A stretch of DNA of 64,000 nt, taken from contig CAXAMN010021361.1 of the NCBI GenBank assembly GCA_963970005.1, positions 2,577,045 through 2,641,044 of the forward strand, written 5' to 3'. The position numbers and the translations under genes were made by a program. The notes under the pieces are model-generated. The model saw only the letters and a list, made by a program, of their open reading frames with translations. It was not told the origin of the DNA and searched no databases. The stretch is from Durusdinium trenchii (lineage: Eukaryota > Sar > Dinophyceae > Suessiales > Symbiodiniaceae). This document shows, one piece after another, positions 12,801 to 22,300 of this stretch. Positions within the stretch are counted from its first letter, which is position 1, and every line of letters starts with the position of its first letter.

Positions 12801-15800
12801 CCACCTGGGGAGGTGAGAGGTGATCTTTCTCCAGCTTCCTAATGAAAAGCAGAAGTATCTTTCACTTGAAAAACCTGGTGGCTAGAATGATGACCTTTGA
12901 GTGAAACAGCCAAACCTTTGCAGTTGCATGGACATTGGCTGCATGTTGCAACATGAGGGAGCTCTCGGGCATGAGATACTACATGTACAGCCTTGCAAGG
13001 TGGTTTCTTTCAACCGCAAAAGGCTTTTTAGTCTAAGTCAGTAGAAGTCATCTAAAGCGGAACAAAAAAACCTCTGCTCGCCAACAAAATGGGCTACATG
13101 CCATAGCATCAAGCATCCAAACGACAAAGCGTCACAAGTGACATGTTCTGACAGTCAACACTAGAGTCAACACTGTCAAACTGCCGGCAGGGCCAAACAA
13201 CTTGCTGGGGACCATGTAAGACAAGTCATACAATTAATATAGTATAGTTTCTTGAACGCCCCTCACGATTTGCTGGTCTTGCAGTGTGCAAGCATTTTGG
13301 CAGTGTTGACTGTAAAGCGCAACATGCCTTGCTATGTGGCATTCTTGAAGGGTTTCTGAAGCTTTTGTTGCCCGGCCAAAAGTTGGGTAGTGCGTGTCGT
13401 TCCGGGGAGGCAATGTGAGGCTTACTGAGCCAAATGATTTTGCTTTGATGGTGTGCCGGTGACAAACGAGGCTGCAAGCCATTGTGCTAAGTAGTGAAAT
13501 TGGTGGAATAATTCCTGCACCACTTTGATACATATAAGTGTTACAAACTCGTCCACACCGGACAAACCAGCAGCCCCTCACCCGCATTCAATGTTGGTGA
13601 GGCATGCTAGCAAGTGGTGCAGGATATTTGTCAGTTGGATCTTTGGTTTGTGTTGATACTGGGTGCAACATGATGCAACAATGTTAATAACAAAGGGCCA
13701 AATGAGTGCAAGGGTTTGAGGTATCATCATCACAAAAGCGGTGCAGGAATTCTGCCACCAACAGCACAGCAGAAGTCCCACAGTATTCCCAACGAGTCTA
13801 TGAACCTTTGAAGTAGATTGTATGTATTTTTATGTATTTGTTATCCTTCCCAGTGTTCAATTATAGACCCTGCATCACACATTACGAACCCAAATCCAGG
13901 GTGTTATGAGCCTAATGCCGGTCATGCATTAACCAAGCAACAAGAATTCTCAACAAATGTGGCGACCAATCTTCTGAAGGACTTGTCTATCGCCAAAAAG
14001 ATGTGTGGGCGAGTCTATGTGACCCCTCCAAGTTCACACACTTCCAGTACACACTTCTCGCTTCACACCAGTGAGCGCCATCCCGTCCCAAGACCGTATT
14101 GTAGAACCTCGTGGTAGCTAAGATTATATAAGGGTATATTTTTGTTTTTATCAATTGATTGGCTTTCTGTCAAATGAGTCATATTACTTATTCTAGGACT
14201 CTAGGATCTCCAATTGTTGAGGGGGGAGAGGGGGGTTTGATTAATCAAGAGTCAACATTAGACTAGACCATCAGCCCTTCGCTGTCGAGAAGCCGTCTTT
14301 AAGGTTTCGCGTCTCTCCTGCCAGACCGTCAACCTGATCCTGGCGCGTCAACGGTGGGCCAAAGCATGCCTCTTGATCCTCTTGATCCTCTTGAGAGGAC
14401 CCGACACGCGCAACAAGAACAAAGGCCAGGCCTCAGGTCAAACAATTGGTGCAAAACAACTCTTGCGAACCCTAGCCGTCCCGAAACAGCGGGCCGAAAC
14501 AGCGGCCGGGCCCTGGCGGCCCTGAGGTCCGTCTACCTCCCAAAAGGGTTGTTCATTCCAGGATCATGCACCAGCCAGCTCAGTCTCATTTCCAAGAAGT
14601 AAGAGATTGGAAGCAGGGCTGTCCTGAGGGCGCAGCCCTTGAAAGACAATGCTATCTACACAAACATAGGAGAGTCATGGACAGTCATTGACCTCCCTTC
14701 ACGAGGGATGCCTAGGCATATTCTGAAGATTCTGAAGCAGCCACCTCCAACTCCCACAAACACACAGAACGCTCATACAAACACACACACACACAAAACA
14801 AAAGAAGGAAACACCCCCCAACCCTCTCCCTTTCTGGGTGGGATTCCTCAAATCGCCTGAAACCGCCCTCGAAAACCAAGCGTTGTGAACCTCTTTTTGC
14901 TGTGGTCGGTCAGGACCTCTTCCAAGAGCTTGGGCAAGCGGCCGTCAGCCCCGACGGTTTGCCTCCGGATCGACCCACAGGGCCAGGATGGCTTGGAATC
15001 CGCTTCCTAAGCGGATTTGGAGGTGAATTCCAGGGGACACAAACATGCGTCACAGCCGTATCACTTAGAACCACTACTTCTTCTGCCATCCCTTCTGCGC
15101 CCGATCTCATCGGATTCGCTCGGAGTCTCTCGAACTGGTCAGCCGGCCTCAAGGTTTGTCTCATCTGGCTGACTCTGGCCGCTTCAGAGGTGTCGTTGGG
15201 GTCCAGCACCGTGGCTTCGCTTTCGGAGCTCCGGAGTCTCTGGAGCTCCGCTGGGGTCTGGACCTTCAAATGTTGGGTCGAAGCAGTGGTTGGCACCCGA
15301 AACGGGAGGTCGGCACATTTGCTCAGGCCATCTCAGGCCGAAACACATATTTAGACTTTAGACCTAAAACAGTAAAGCCAAACAAGCAATAGCTAGCCCA
15401 GTTTGTTGCACCCTGTCCCCACCGTAGGTGAAAGTGCTTTAGACATGTTATATATAAGACCAGGGCCGTTCACGTTGGTGTTGCTTTTCAACTTTGGATG
15501 GTAGAAAATGCATATACTCTGAGGGTACACCTTGGTAGTTTCAGGCCTTTCATGCGCAGCAGGGTGAAAAAGTACATGAAACATACAACTGGATTTGAAG
15601 ACATGCAGTGCGCGTGCCTCTTTCCAATCAGTTGTTTCACATCAGACTCTAAAGAATCATGGTTGCTCCAAATACTTGCTTTGCAGGACAAGTATTTTGC
15701 TTGTCTAAACCCAGCAGCTACTGCTTCATGTTTATCTATTGTTGTGGCCCAGGAGGAGGCACTCTTGGACAAATGACTCTTCTCAAAGAAGTTTGTCGCA

Positions 15801-18800
15801 ATCACAGATGCAGTGCCAACATGAGACAAGCCACACTAAGTCACATGTAGAAGGGGCAAAGAAATGTTGTAAGGTTGTGGTTCCATTCTCTTATGCCCAT
15901 GGCCACCAAAGCCGCGGCTAAGTTTACAAAGAACAAGGTGACGCAAATCCGAGCAGCTCTTGTGCAGAAACAAAGCCCCCAAAAGGAAATTGCCAACAGC
16001 ACACCCGGCGACATGTTAGCTTCTTGTCCCAGGGTGGCCTATCTTGCCAGGCTGTGAGAAGAGTCTTGGCCATTGCAGGCTCAATCGAACAAGGATTTGA
16101 GTTTGGCAGTGCTAGCTGCGCAGCGGCTGTTTGCCGAAGTCTTCAGCATTTGCCACGGACACTCTTGGTGTAACATATGGGTGACTTGCTGATGTATGAC
16201 GAAGTCGCCGTGGTCGCCTGCTCTGTGCAGCTTTTTCTCGTGAGTTCCTGCGGTCGAGCGTGATGCGGACGTCAGGGTCCAACATGTTCCATCATCTTCA
16301 ACGGTGCTCACCATCAAGCCAAGGCCCGCGCGACTTGCATGGACTCCACGGGCGAGGTTTGTCCAGTCGATGGAAGCTCCGGAAACAGCCAGATTCTCGG
16401 GTTTGTTCTGAGCCGGTGGTAGGGGCTCAAACAAGAGGCATTCCCCGAAACTCTTCAGTAAAGGTCAACTCTTTTGAGGGTTTGTCTCACAAGTTTATGG
16501 AAACCCATGGCTGGCAGGCCGTGTTTATTTGGCAAATGAAAGATTTTGCTTGCGCGACGGAAAAAATTGACCGTCAAGTCCTGGTTTGGATCAATCTAGA
16601 TGAAACTTTTGCTTGCTCTCTAGAATGTCTGAGAGGCTGCGTGCTTGTCACCAGTTCTGGCAAACTCACCCAAAGGATCCGCATCTTTTTGGTGCGGAAG
16701 GACAGGCGAAATCGCTCACACATCCTAGTCATCCGGCGATTGAAGCAATGTTGCCACACTTTGTCTGCGAGACCCGGATGCCAAAGTCTTGCCCTCAAAG
16801 CCCAAGAGCGGGGGACAGCTGTGGGAAGTCCCCGTCAGACTTGCTGGCCGATTGGATCAGAGTTTTCTTGGCTTTGAGAAAGGCTCTCCCGGTGCCGGAC
16901 TGCCGAAACCAATAACCGTTACTAAAAAAATAGATATATACACATACAGTATATTCTGTTGGCGGTAGCGATGGGTTCCAACCTAATAGCAATGGACTCC
17001 AACCTAATATATAGTGATGGCCTCCGGTCCGCATTTACCGAAAAAACGCCCCCAACAAATCCAAAAAGGTTTCAGCATGTTTCAGCGTGTGCCACTAGCC
17101 TGGCCCAACCATGAGACGTTTTCACCTGCTCTAGACATAAGCTGCATTTGTGGCCCAAATGCATGGAGCAAAAACAAACAGCACTGGACGGCTTGACGAT
17201 TGGGCACGTTCTTGTTTGAAAAAGGAGCTGAGGTACGCTTTCCAGAGCGTTGGATGTGGAAAACATGTGGCAGAATTGTGCTGCGCATTGAGCACGTTCA
17301 TGCAGAATCTTGCTGCAACACCCACAGCAAAAGGAAATGGTGTTCATATGGCTATATAATAGCAATGGCCTCCAAACAAAGAGCGATGGCCTCCAACCTA
17401 ATAGCGATGGCCTCCACCTAATAGCGATGGCCTCAAAGGCGAAAGATGGGCTGTGCTCTGTGCTTGTTCTGACAACTTCATTTTAAAAAAAAAGTGTTGC
17501 TGTCACGATTATGTCCTCGAGGAGACGGAGCGAACATGCAAACAGCAAGTGTGACACTCTATAGTGCTGTATATTATGCATATACTGAAAGATATCCGAC
17601 AGTCATTGTGACCCAAACCTGCTTCGCAGGACTTCAAACAAGTGTGCATATTGGGGAAACCGCACAACATTTGTCTCCCACTCGGGCGGCGCTCGCTGCA
17701 GCTCGAGGGACACACTCGGCCGGGGGCAAAGCCAAAACGACTGGCTCGCGTGGCTCGTCAGTGGCTTTCGAAGGCACCACACTTGGCACCGCTGCCTGGG
17801 GCAAAGCAGGCAAGGTTTATAGGAACCAAGGCTGCAAATAGCCATGGCTCCGGCTACAGCAAGGGTTGGGGAGAACATGGGAGAACTCAAGCCCATAGAA
17901 AACAAACTAAGATATGTCATGCCATGCTACTTCCAAGTAAATAAATGATGATCTCAGTGAAAAAACATACAGCGATCAACAGCACCGTGACTTGAAAAGA
18001 ACAGTGGTATTGAACATTGAACAGCAACATTGCAGCAAAGCAGTGTACCATGTCGCAGGGTTCGAAGATATATACGAAAATTAAGCCTTCTACACCAACA
18101 TGAAGCAAAGTCAGAATTGTGCCCTGCGACCGACGCGCCTTCTCGGTGAGAGGCGTTGAGATTTGTCCAACACGGCTCAACAGGGCAGTTACAGACTGCT
18201 GCCACTCCACATGCTGTTGCCTCAGCAAATCCATCGCTGCCAAGGAGTCCTTGGGCAGGATCAGGAAGGAGCTGGACAAATACAATGGTTTCAGAGTAGA
18301 TTGCACAATCCCCAAAAGGTTGTTCATATGGATCCCCGTATAAAGGACCTCTTTGAGCTTTGGGTTTGTGCCACATCTGCTCTGAAACGGTTTTTTCGTC
18401 GTGTGGACGCCCATCCACCCCGTAGGCACACTCCGCTCTCAGTCTCAGGTCCGGAAAAGAGAGCATCTGGCGCTCTCGTTGCCGGACCTGGCTGCACCCT
18501 GGCCTTCCAGCCAAACCAACCCAGAAAGATCAAAGAATGGCCTACGAGGAGGAGTTGGGGTAGAAGGATCCCACAGCCTCTGGGATCCTTGAGCTGCATT
18601 TTTCCTCCAGGGTAGTGAATATCTGGAGGTTTTTGCACCATCCGACCAAGTCAAAAGCTTTTGACACTTTACATGATGCTATTTCAGAACCTCATTCTAT
18701 TTGCATGGCATGACTCCTGATGATTGGGGGCCCCAAGAAGTCTTTGTCCGTCACCGCCAAGGATTTCCAATGATTCTGAGGATTTCCCGGCAAGAGTCTC

Positions 18801-18849
18801 GCTGCTGGTTCTGGACCTCTTGCAAAGCCAAAGAGAAGACATCGCACAT
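3726..18849 (-). CDS. Single-domain voltage-gated cation channel, copy A (multi-exon gene)
   Basis: Gene-level entry. Exons found, 5' to 3': 18849-18751, 18249-18174, about 15254-15078, 14991-14917, 12804-12730 (S1), 12311-12175 (S2), 11540-11431 (S3), 11038-10986 (S4), 10596-10541 (S4-S5), 9236-9199 (S5), 8594-8464 (pore helix), 7199-7077 (filter and S6), 6846-6733, 6532-6455 (EF1), 6144-6093 (EF2) and 3858-3726. Phases match at every junction from S1 to EF2. Such proteins sit in a membrane and open on depolarisation to pass Na+ or Ca2+; the EF-hands suggest Ca2+ feedback. The S1-S6 core is about 240 residues and there is only one such domain, unlike animal four-domain Nav/Cav channels. The exon completing EF2, exons between 18174 and 15254, and the true 3' end were not located. 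Alternative: A and B are domains of one giant channel; the separate ATG exons and the EF-hands between the domains argue against it. Confidence 0.85.
4310..4372 (-). CDS. Channel A: possible exon between EF-hands and C-terminal helix
   Basis: The acceptor CTCAG at 4377-4373 is followed by sequence aligned with 20888 in gene B, where it is TTAG. Both copies keep PDHRLE in frame further on. The rest is poorly conserved and the donor is unclear, so this may be only conserved intron DNA. Confidence 0.25.
5155..5235. repeat. GCTACTAGG-type minisatellite, copy 1
   Basis: Repeated units built on GCTACTAGGGGC, TACTAGGAGCAAGGAC and GCTACTAGGAGC. The same unit series occurs at 10386-10468 in another intron of the same gene. 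Several units contain the short palindrome CTAG. Confidence 0.8.
5580..5620. repeat. 19-base tandem duplication
   Basis: TTGTTCCATCTCACAAAG occurs twice in direct succession at about 5583-5620. It lies within the intron downstream of the EF2 exon and shows no coding signal. Confidence 0.8.
6093..6144 (-). CDS. Channel A: EF-hand 2, first half
   Basis: 52 bases after acceptor CAG at 6147-6145. It encodes VDSMEDMFELLDADGGGS: the entering helix and loop positions 1 to 7 (D, D, G, S) of a second EF-hand. The exon ends one base into a codon at a GC donor (GGTA|GC), at the same place as gene B. The exon supplying the rest of the loop, including the position-12 acidic residue, was not found. Confidence 0.85.
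6455..6532 (-). CDS. Channel A: EF-hand 1, second half
   Basis: 78 bases, phase 0 at both ends, acceptor CAG at 6535-6533 and donor GTCACT at 6454. It encodes DGSGYITLEEVANVP and on to VYEK. Joined to the previous exon, which ends ...LDQ, it completes a canonical 12-residue loop (D-Q-D-G-S-G-Y-I-T-L-E-E) with acidic ligands at positions 1, 3 and 12. The length is identical to 22847-22924 in gene B. Confidence 0.9.
6733..6846 (-). CDS. Channel A: post-S6 helix and EF-hand 1, first half
   Basis: 114 bases after acceptor CCGAG at 6851-6847. It encodes EHALEHASQEAELARIKTK and ends in LLEIFSALDQ, a long charged helix leading from the S6 gate into the first EF-hand. The donor is GTGCGG at 6732. 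The frame stays open to 6668, where a GTAAGT occurs, but ending at 6733 matches gene B in length and joins the EF-hand loop in frame. The GTAAGT could be an alternative donor. Confidence 0.85.
7077..7199 (-). CDS. Channel A: selectivity filter and S6
   Basis: 123 bases, 41 codons, phase 0 at both ends. It begins DGIANIYFPLV, completing a TLDG filter with the preceding exon. The hydrophobic S6 follows, including FLPLLMFLSIALMNLVTAVL; the conserved Asn is typical of the S6 gate in Nav/Cav relatives. The acceptor is AAG at 7202-7200. The donor here is GA (GTG|GACTC), whereas gene B has GT at the same codon boundary. Confidence 0.93.
7808..7890. repeat. About 41-base tandem duplication
   Basis: GGCCAATGGGCTTGACTTGA followed by GAGCCTTTCATAAGCC occurs twice in a row, at about 7814-7849 and 7854-7889, inside the pore-to-S6 intron. 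Confidence 0.85.
8464..8594 (-). CDS. Channel A: turret and pore helix
   Basis: 131 bases. It begins CIAAEVIANDPDLRDNAETA, an acidic extracellular turret, and continues through NFSSLPKATLTLLQFVTL, the re-entrant pore helix. It ends at a codon boundary before GATCC, a GA donor, and joins DGIAN in the next exon. In gene B the same coding segment is split into 63 and 68 bases by an additional intron, so the sum is identical. Confidence 0.92.
9199..9236 (-). CDS. Channel A: S5 micro-exon
   Basis: 38 bases. Acceptor AAG at 9239-9237; the exon reads TVLIFLGLYIFGG across its junctions, a hydrophobic S5 segment. The donor is GC (GGCG|GCCAGG). Gene B has the same 38-base exon at 28088-28125, also with a GC donor. 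Confidence 0.9.
9690..10335. repeat. Cluster of degenerate CATGTTAATTGC motifs
   Basis: Short motifs related to TCCATGTTAATTGC recur about nine times: near 9696, 9735, 9780, 9816, 10114, 10146, 10189, 10232 and 10319. They are spaced 35 to 300 bases apart in the linker-to-S5 intron. They are too diverged for a plain tandem array. Confidence 0.6.
10386..10468. repeat. GCTACTAGG-type minisatellite, copy 2
   Basis: Same unit series as 5155-5235 (TTACTACTAGGAGCAC, AAGGACGCTACTAGGG and variants), here in the linker-to-S5 intron of the same gene. A shared repeat in two introns suggests the units moved or were copied. Confidence 0.8.
10541..10596 (-). CDS. Channel A: S4-S5 linker and start of S5
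   Basis: 56 bases encoding VVWRLVSGLLSVWDTMAS. Acceptor GAG at 10599-10597, donor GT at 10540. It joins the S4 exon at a codon boundary and continues into the S5 micro-exon. Gene B has the same length at 28516-28571 but starts its intron with GA at the equivalent position. Confidence 0.9.
10986..11038 (-). CDS. Channel A: S4 voltage sensor
   Basis: 53 bases. With the end of the S3 exon it reads IVRGLRLLRLARILRTVKRF: five Arg and one Lys at every third position, the hallmark of a voltage sensor. Acceptor GGAG at 11042-11039, canonical GTGGGG donor at 10985. It differs from the gene B exon at 13 of 53 bases, yet only one residue changes (Ile/Val). Confidence 0.95.
11431..11540 (-). CDS. Channel A: S3
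   Basis: 110 bases encoding LDVFLVCVGLVALVVVPLVE, then SEASSQEGWMQLLIVR. S3 carries the acidic residue expected to pair with S4 charges. Acceptor GAG at 11543-11541, GC donor (AGAG|GCGGGG). Only about 9 of 110 bases differ from gene B, so this exon is much better conserved at DNA level than S4. Confidence 0.93.
12175..12311 (-). CDS. Channel A: S2
   Basis: 137 bases beginning AEMDLLGMDTWWAADVERIF and continuing LGIYTVELLIRL, an S2 helix with the Glu usual for gating-charge transfer, then TAGGREAFQNSWF. Acceptor GGAG at 12315-12312, GT donor at 12174. Gene B carries GC at the same donor position (34084). Confidence 0.93.
12730..12804 (-). CDS. Channel A: S1
   Basis: 75 bases, 25 codons, phase 0. 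It reads VVDSTAFEYVTAVLILMNIA and on to LIGVE, the S1 helix. Acceptor CCCCAG at 12810-12805, GC donor (GAG|GCCATC). Same length and a GC donor in gene B. Confidence 0.92.
12830..14900. other. S1-upstream intron of channel A, no exon seen
   Basis: About 2.1 kb between the exons at 14917 and 12804. It holds short CA runs (14770-14795) and AT-rich stretches. Small open frames here lack splice sites and protein-like composition. Confidence 0.5.
14917..14991 (-). CDS. Channel A: pre-S1 helix exon
   Basis: Encodes ...RRQTVGADGRLPKLLEE. The tail matches the gene B exon 36444-36503 (WRQTHGTDGRFPKLLEE) and ends at the same GAG|GT donor, joining S1 at a codon boundary. With acceptor CCAAG at 14996-14992 the exon is 25 codons; gene B has 20, so the start is less certain than the end. 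Confidence 0.7.
15078..15254 (-). CDS. Channel A: N-terminal charged linker exon
   Basis: An open frame rich in Glu, Arg, Ser and Asp, including LKVQTPAELQRLRSSESEA and ending GAEGMAEE before a GTAGTG donor. It has the position and the ending (AEE, phase 0) of the gene B exon 37668-37750, but the middle does not align. The start is approximate. Confidence 0.5.
15255..18173. other. Intronic region of channel A
   Basis: Contains units of a roughly 20-base minisatellite (ATAGCGATGGCCTCCAACCT and variants) at 16966-17020 and 17358-17436. A 117-codon open frame on the minus strand at 16434-16081 has some protein-like composition but no clear splice sites or homology, so it is not called. Confidence 0.45.
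17358..17436. repeat. Minisatellite, unit ATAGCGATGGCCTCCAACCT
   Basis: Four imperfect units here; related units occur at 16966-17020 and a single one at about 21802. These fall in introns of both channel genes. Confidence 0.75.
18174..18249 (-). CDS. Channel A: N-terminal helical exon
   Basis: 76 bases encoding DSLAAMDLLRQQHVEWQQSV and on to TALLS. Acceptor CCAAG at 18254-18250; GT donor at 18173. Gene B has a 76-base counterpart at 38043-38118 with the same start, the same phase and a GA donor. The heptad-like spacing of hydrophobic residues suggests a cytoplasmic coiled coil. Confidence 0.8.
18751..18849 (-). CDS. Channel A: first exon with start codon
   Basis: ATG at 18849-18847, reading MCDVFSLALQEVQNQQRDSC then REILRIIG. 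It aligns with the first exon of gene C (start 383) and lies about 0.5 kb upstream of the next helical exon. The 3' end is not certain: the frame stays open to 18751. No spliced-leader acceptor could be fixed. Confidence 0.6.
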   Translation of the reverse strand: MCDVFSLALQEVQNQQRDSCREILRIIGNPWR

Positions 18850-19294
18850 GGCCGATCACTGCCGGTCACTCGGCAAGTCAGGTGCTGGACGTTGCCCACA
18901 CGGCTGCGGACCGATGCAGCAAGTCAAAACTCCGGCAATGTGGTACAGTCGTCCCCACATAGAGATAGGACATCCGATCACAGGGGGCCTTTCTCTCCGG
19001 GGGTGTAAAGGAATGCATACTTGAGCAAACTTTCTATTCTTTTTTGGACCGTCACATTGTTTGAAGATGATTGAAACAAGACATTGGGCGGAAAAGGACA
19101 AAACCGTTTCCAAACCAGTGCGTTCTTCCAAACTATCCTGCATCAGCTATCATCAGCTGGTGCAACAACTCCTACTCCCCCCTCTCACTTTTCAGGCAGT
19201 TCAACATGTCAAGGTCTTGACTCTACGACTCTACAAAATGTAAAATGACCTCAGCCGAAGAGCTCCTCAAAACACCTGAACAAATGTAGACGAC

Positions 19295-19387
19295 TTAAAA
19301 TTGTCGAACCGGGACAACGATGGTGCAGCCTGACTCTTTGAGATCAGGTTGGGCCACACTCTCCCGAAAAAGAGTCTGCAAAACCTT
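19295..19387 (-). CDS. Channel B: candidate last exon with stop
   Basis: After acceptor TTTTCAG at 19394-19388 the frame reads KVLQTLFRESVAQPDLKESG and on to VPVRQF followed by TAA. That is 31 codons including the stop, phase 0. The aligned DNA in gene A (about 3005-3060) is out of frame by two bases, so the coding call rests on gene B alone. Confidence 0.45.
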   Translation of the reverse strand, partial: KVLQTLFRESVAQPDLKESGCTIVVPVRQF

Positions 19388-22300
19388 CTGAAAATGGTTA
19401 GTGAGGAGAGATCTAGAAATGTGGAGGCTCCAAACATGAAACTCGACAACCACTCCTGACAGCAGAAACAACAGCAACTTCAACTTCTACATAGCCCACT
19501 CGAGCCACCAACTCCAAAAACGACCGACCAGGGAAAAACAAATGTCTACAAACAATCTACACATGGTTGTTGGGAAATCTTGTTATGTCATATGTGTCTT
19601 CTTCTTGAGCTGCTTTTGCCTCTTTGCTCACTGGGCTGAATCTGACTTTTGCCCCGGACTCTCCTCTCTGATTTAGTACACTGTTACAAAAGGCTGTGTC
19701 CGCTGGCCCGCCCGGGCAGGGCATCACACACGAGCATTCTCAACCATCAAGTTCTCACTCCTCCCAGCCGGATCACGACTTCTTTTCCTGGGCAAATCAC
19801 AAGCACCAACATACAAGAATCTCCGGTTGCCCTAAAGAGCAAGCTCAAGCAACACAATCGAAACGTTATTTGGGAATCAGCCAAACATAAACCAATGACA
19901 ACACAAAAAGGTCAAGTCAAATCTAGCATACCTAGGCCAAGTGATTTTCCAAGAAGTGTTGTTTCCAATTTTGTGGGTTCTGCTGTCGAATGATCATCAC
20001 TTCATGAGACCCACATTTGAACCAAAGCAACTCGGGACGCTCCAAGCGCACTGCGCAAATGACTTAGCATTAGTTTCCCTACCCAAACTTCCCAAACAGC
20101 GTTAGCCCAAAGTTCGCCCACGGCAAGCTACCTGGCTACCGGTAGTTCTGCATCGGACCATCAGTGACCGGTTCCCAGATCTACCAGTTCCATTCAGCTC
20201 ATGAACAGATTCTACAACTGACAAGGGTATGCTTCGATGTCTTGTAATCCTGATACGCCTACTTAGTTGCAAGCGACCGTGAAAGGAAGAACTCCTGAAA
20301 ACCAGAGAGAATACCTCCATCCAAAGTAGCTCTTGACCATTATTTTTGTGGGAGATTTGATTCTTCAGTTCGCGTACCAGGCTTCAATAGCTCCAGTTCA
20401 TTGGAGATCTGAATCGTCTGCCTCCGAATAGGAATCACCAACTTCTGCAACTGCACTGCCCAACTAGGCATGTCCATGAGTAGCACCTCGGCAACAATTT
20501 GAAGTGCAAACCTTTGAGAAGGGACGAAAGTCAATCATTTTGAGCAGACTGCGTATGCATATGCACAGAGATGTAAGGATATACAGGAATATACAGTACA
20601 TATAATTACATATTATATATATATAATTCAATAACTCCCTCTCCCTCTCTCTCGCTCTCTTTCATGCCCCAGAAGCTGCGCATTGACACACCCACACTGG
20701 TAGACGCAGCACATCATGGAAGTTCTGTAAGTTCTGTCTTTGTTTCCCGATGTTATATATACATATACATTCACACTACAATGGCAGCTTTTGATCTCTA
20801 GCTCAACCAGCTGGTCTTCCGCTCCAGTCGATGATCGGGACAAAGTCCCCCTTTCACAGTTGCTCTCAATGTGTCATAGATTTGATTCCTAAGCTCACCA
20901 CCTTCACCACATATTCAGTTGAACTGAACTCAAGCACATGATCCTTCTATCTGCACCATGCTGCGCCATGCACCAACCAATGCTCCAACAGGTCACAACG
21001 AGAAGGGAAGACCTCCAACTTTAGGTCACAAAAAGCGTTCTGGGAGAGGCCAGACCCTCGATGTTTGCAGGTTGCTCTGTTGACCAAGTGGAAACAAATA
21101 CTCGGCCACTTCGTCTCAAAGCTCACGTCAGCCAGTCTACCTTTTGCACCACCTTCCCTAAAGACTTGTATTGGGGCAGGATGTCTCAGTTCCAGCTACA
21201 TTGAGTCACAACTGTTGCTCCTCTTTGGCTGTGACCGAATTTCAGCGGAAGTCACTGGCCTCTCCTGTTCCCAGAGCAGTCTGACGAAATTGTCAAAGGG
21301 AAACCCATGAATGACATGGAAGCCATGTGAGAGGCAACCACTCATGGCCAAAAGAATATGGCTCTCCAAATCCAAACTCCAAGTTCCTCTGTCAAGACAT
21401 TACGGACCACTCCACCCCTTCACCAACATTGAACATAAAATGGTCCACGGCACCAGGAGCAAACCGTCCAAGAACTCTGCAAGACTCAAACCTGGCAAGA
21501 CCAGTTGACATCTTTCATGTTTGAAGCCAACGAGTGTCTTCGTTTGGGGCCCCTGTTTCATGATCTTCCTTCAGTAACCTGGACCAATATCCCGGGCCCA
21601 AACCCAATGGATTCCTCGTTATACTGTAACCTTATCAGTGTGGTTCACTGGAATTGTGTCAAACAAACTCGAGAAACGGCCACTCTTGGTGTGGTCCCAC
21701 TGGCTAGGCTTTCAGTACCTAGCCGTGTGGGTGCCCTGATGTCAGCCCCAAAGTCAACGGGGTTCAATCATGAATAATGTGTACTTGTTGAGTACTGATA
21801 CTAGCGATGGCCTCCAAAACATGTAGAACCATTATTAATATTAATAACAACCCCATTTGGATTGAACAACCTCTTGCACACCGTGGTCTGCCTGGGCATT
21901 CATCAAAGGTGGCAACCCTAGAATTCAAACCATTTTGCCACTTCAACTTTCACCCGCAACATCCTGCTACGGGGCTCCGGCTCCAATCAAGGTGAGTCAT
22001 CTTTTGGCGAAAGTGACACTCGTCAAGTTCCCCAGTTGACCTGCCCCCTTTGTCTTAACTCGGCTGGTTCCCGCTGCCATGAACGCCCTTCAGTGATCCG
22101 ACCAAATCTGCAAGCCGAAACTACCAGCTCAGTAGCAAGCTGTGAATGGCCAGCCCCAAGATTATATAGTCCTACGATGTCCTTACGTACAGTGTTAGCA
22201 ATCAAAAGTGGAAACCACCCCAAGTTGGGGTGAACAAACCCCTTTTGCATCTATAGTCTTTGGAGGCTTCACATATTGAATATTTGTTTCAAACCAGGGG

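Noticed and set aside
16081-16434. 117-codon minus-strand frame in the gene A N-terminal intron
   Set aside because: Composition is partly protein-like, but there is no counterpart in gene B, no clear splice sites and no motif.
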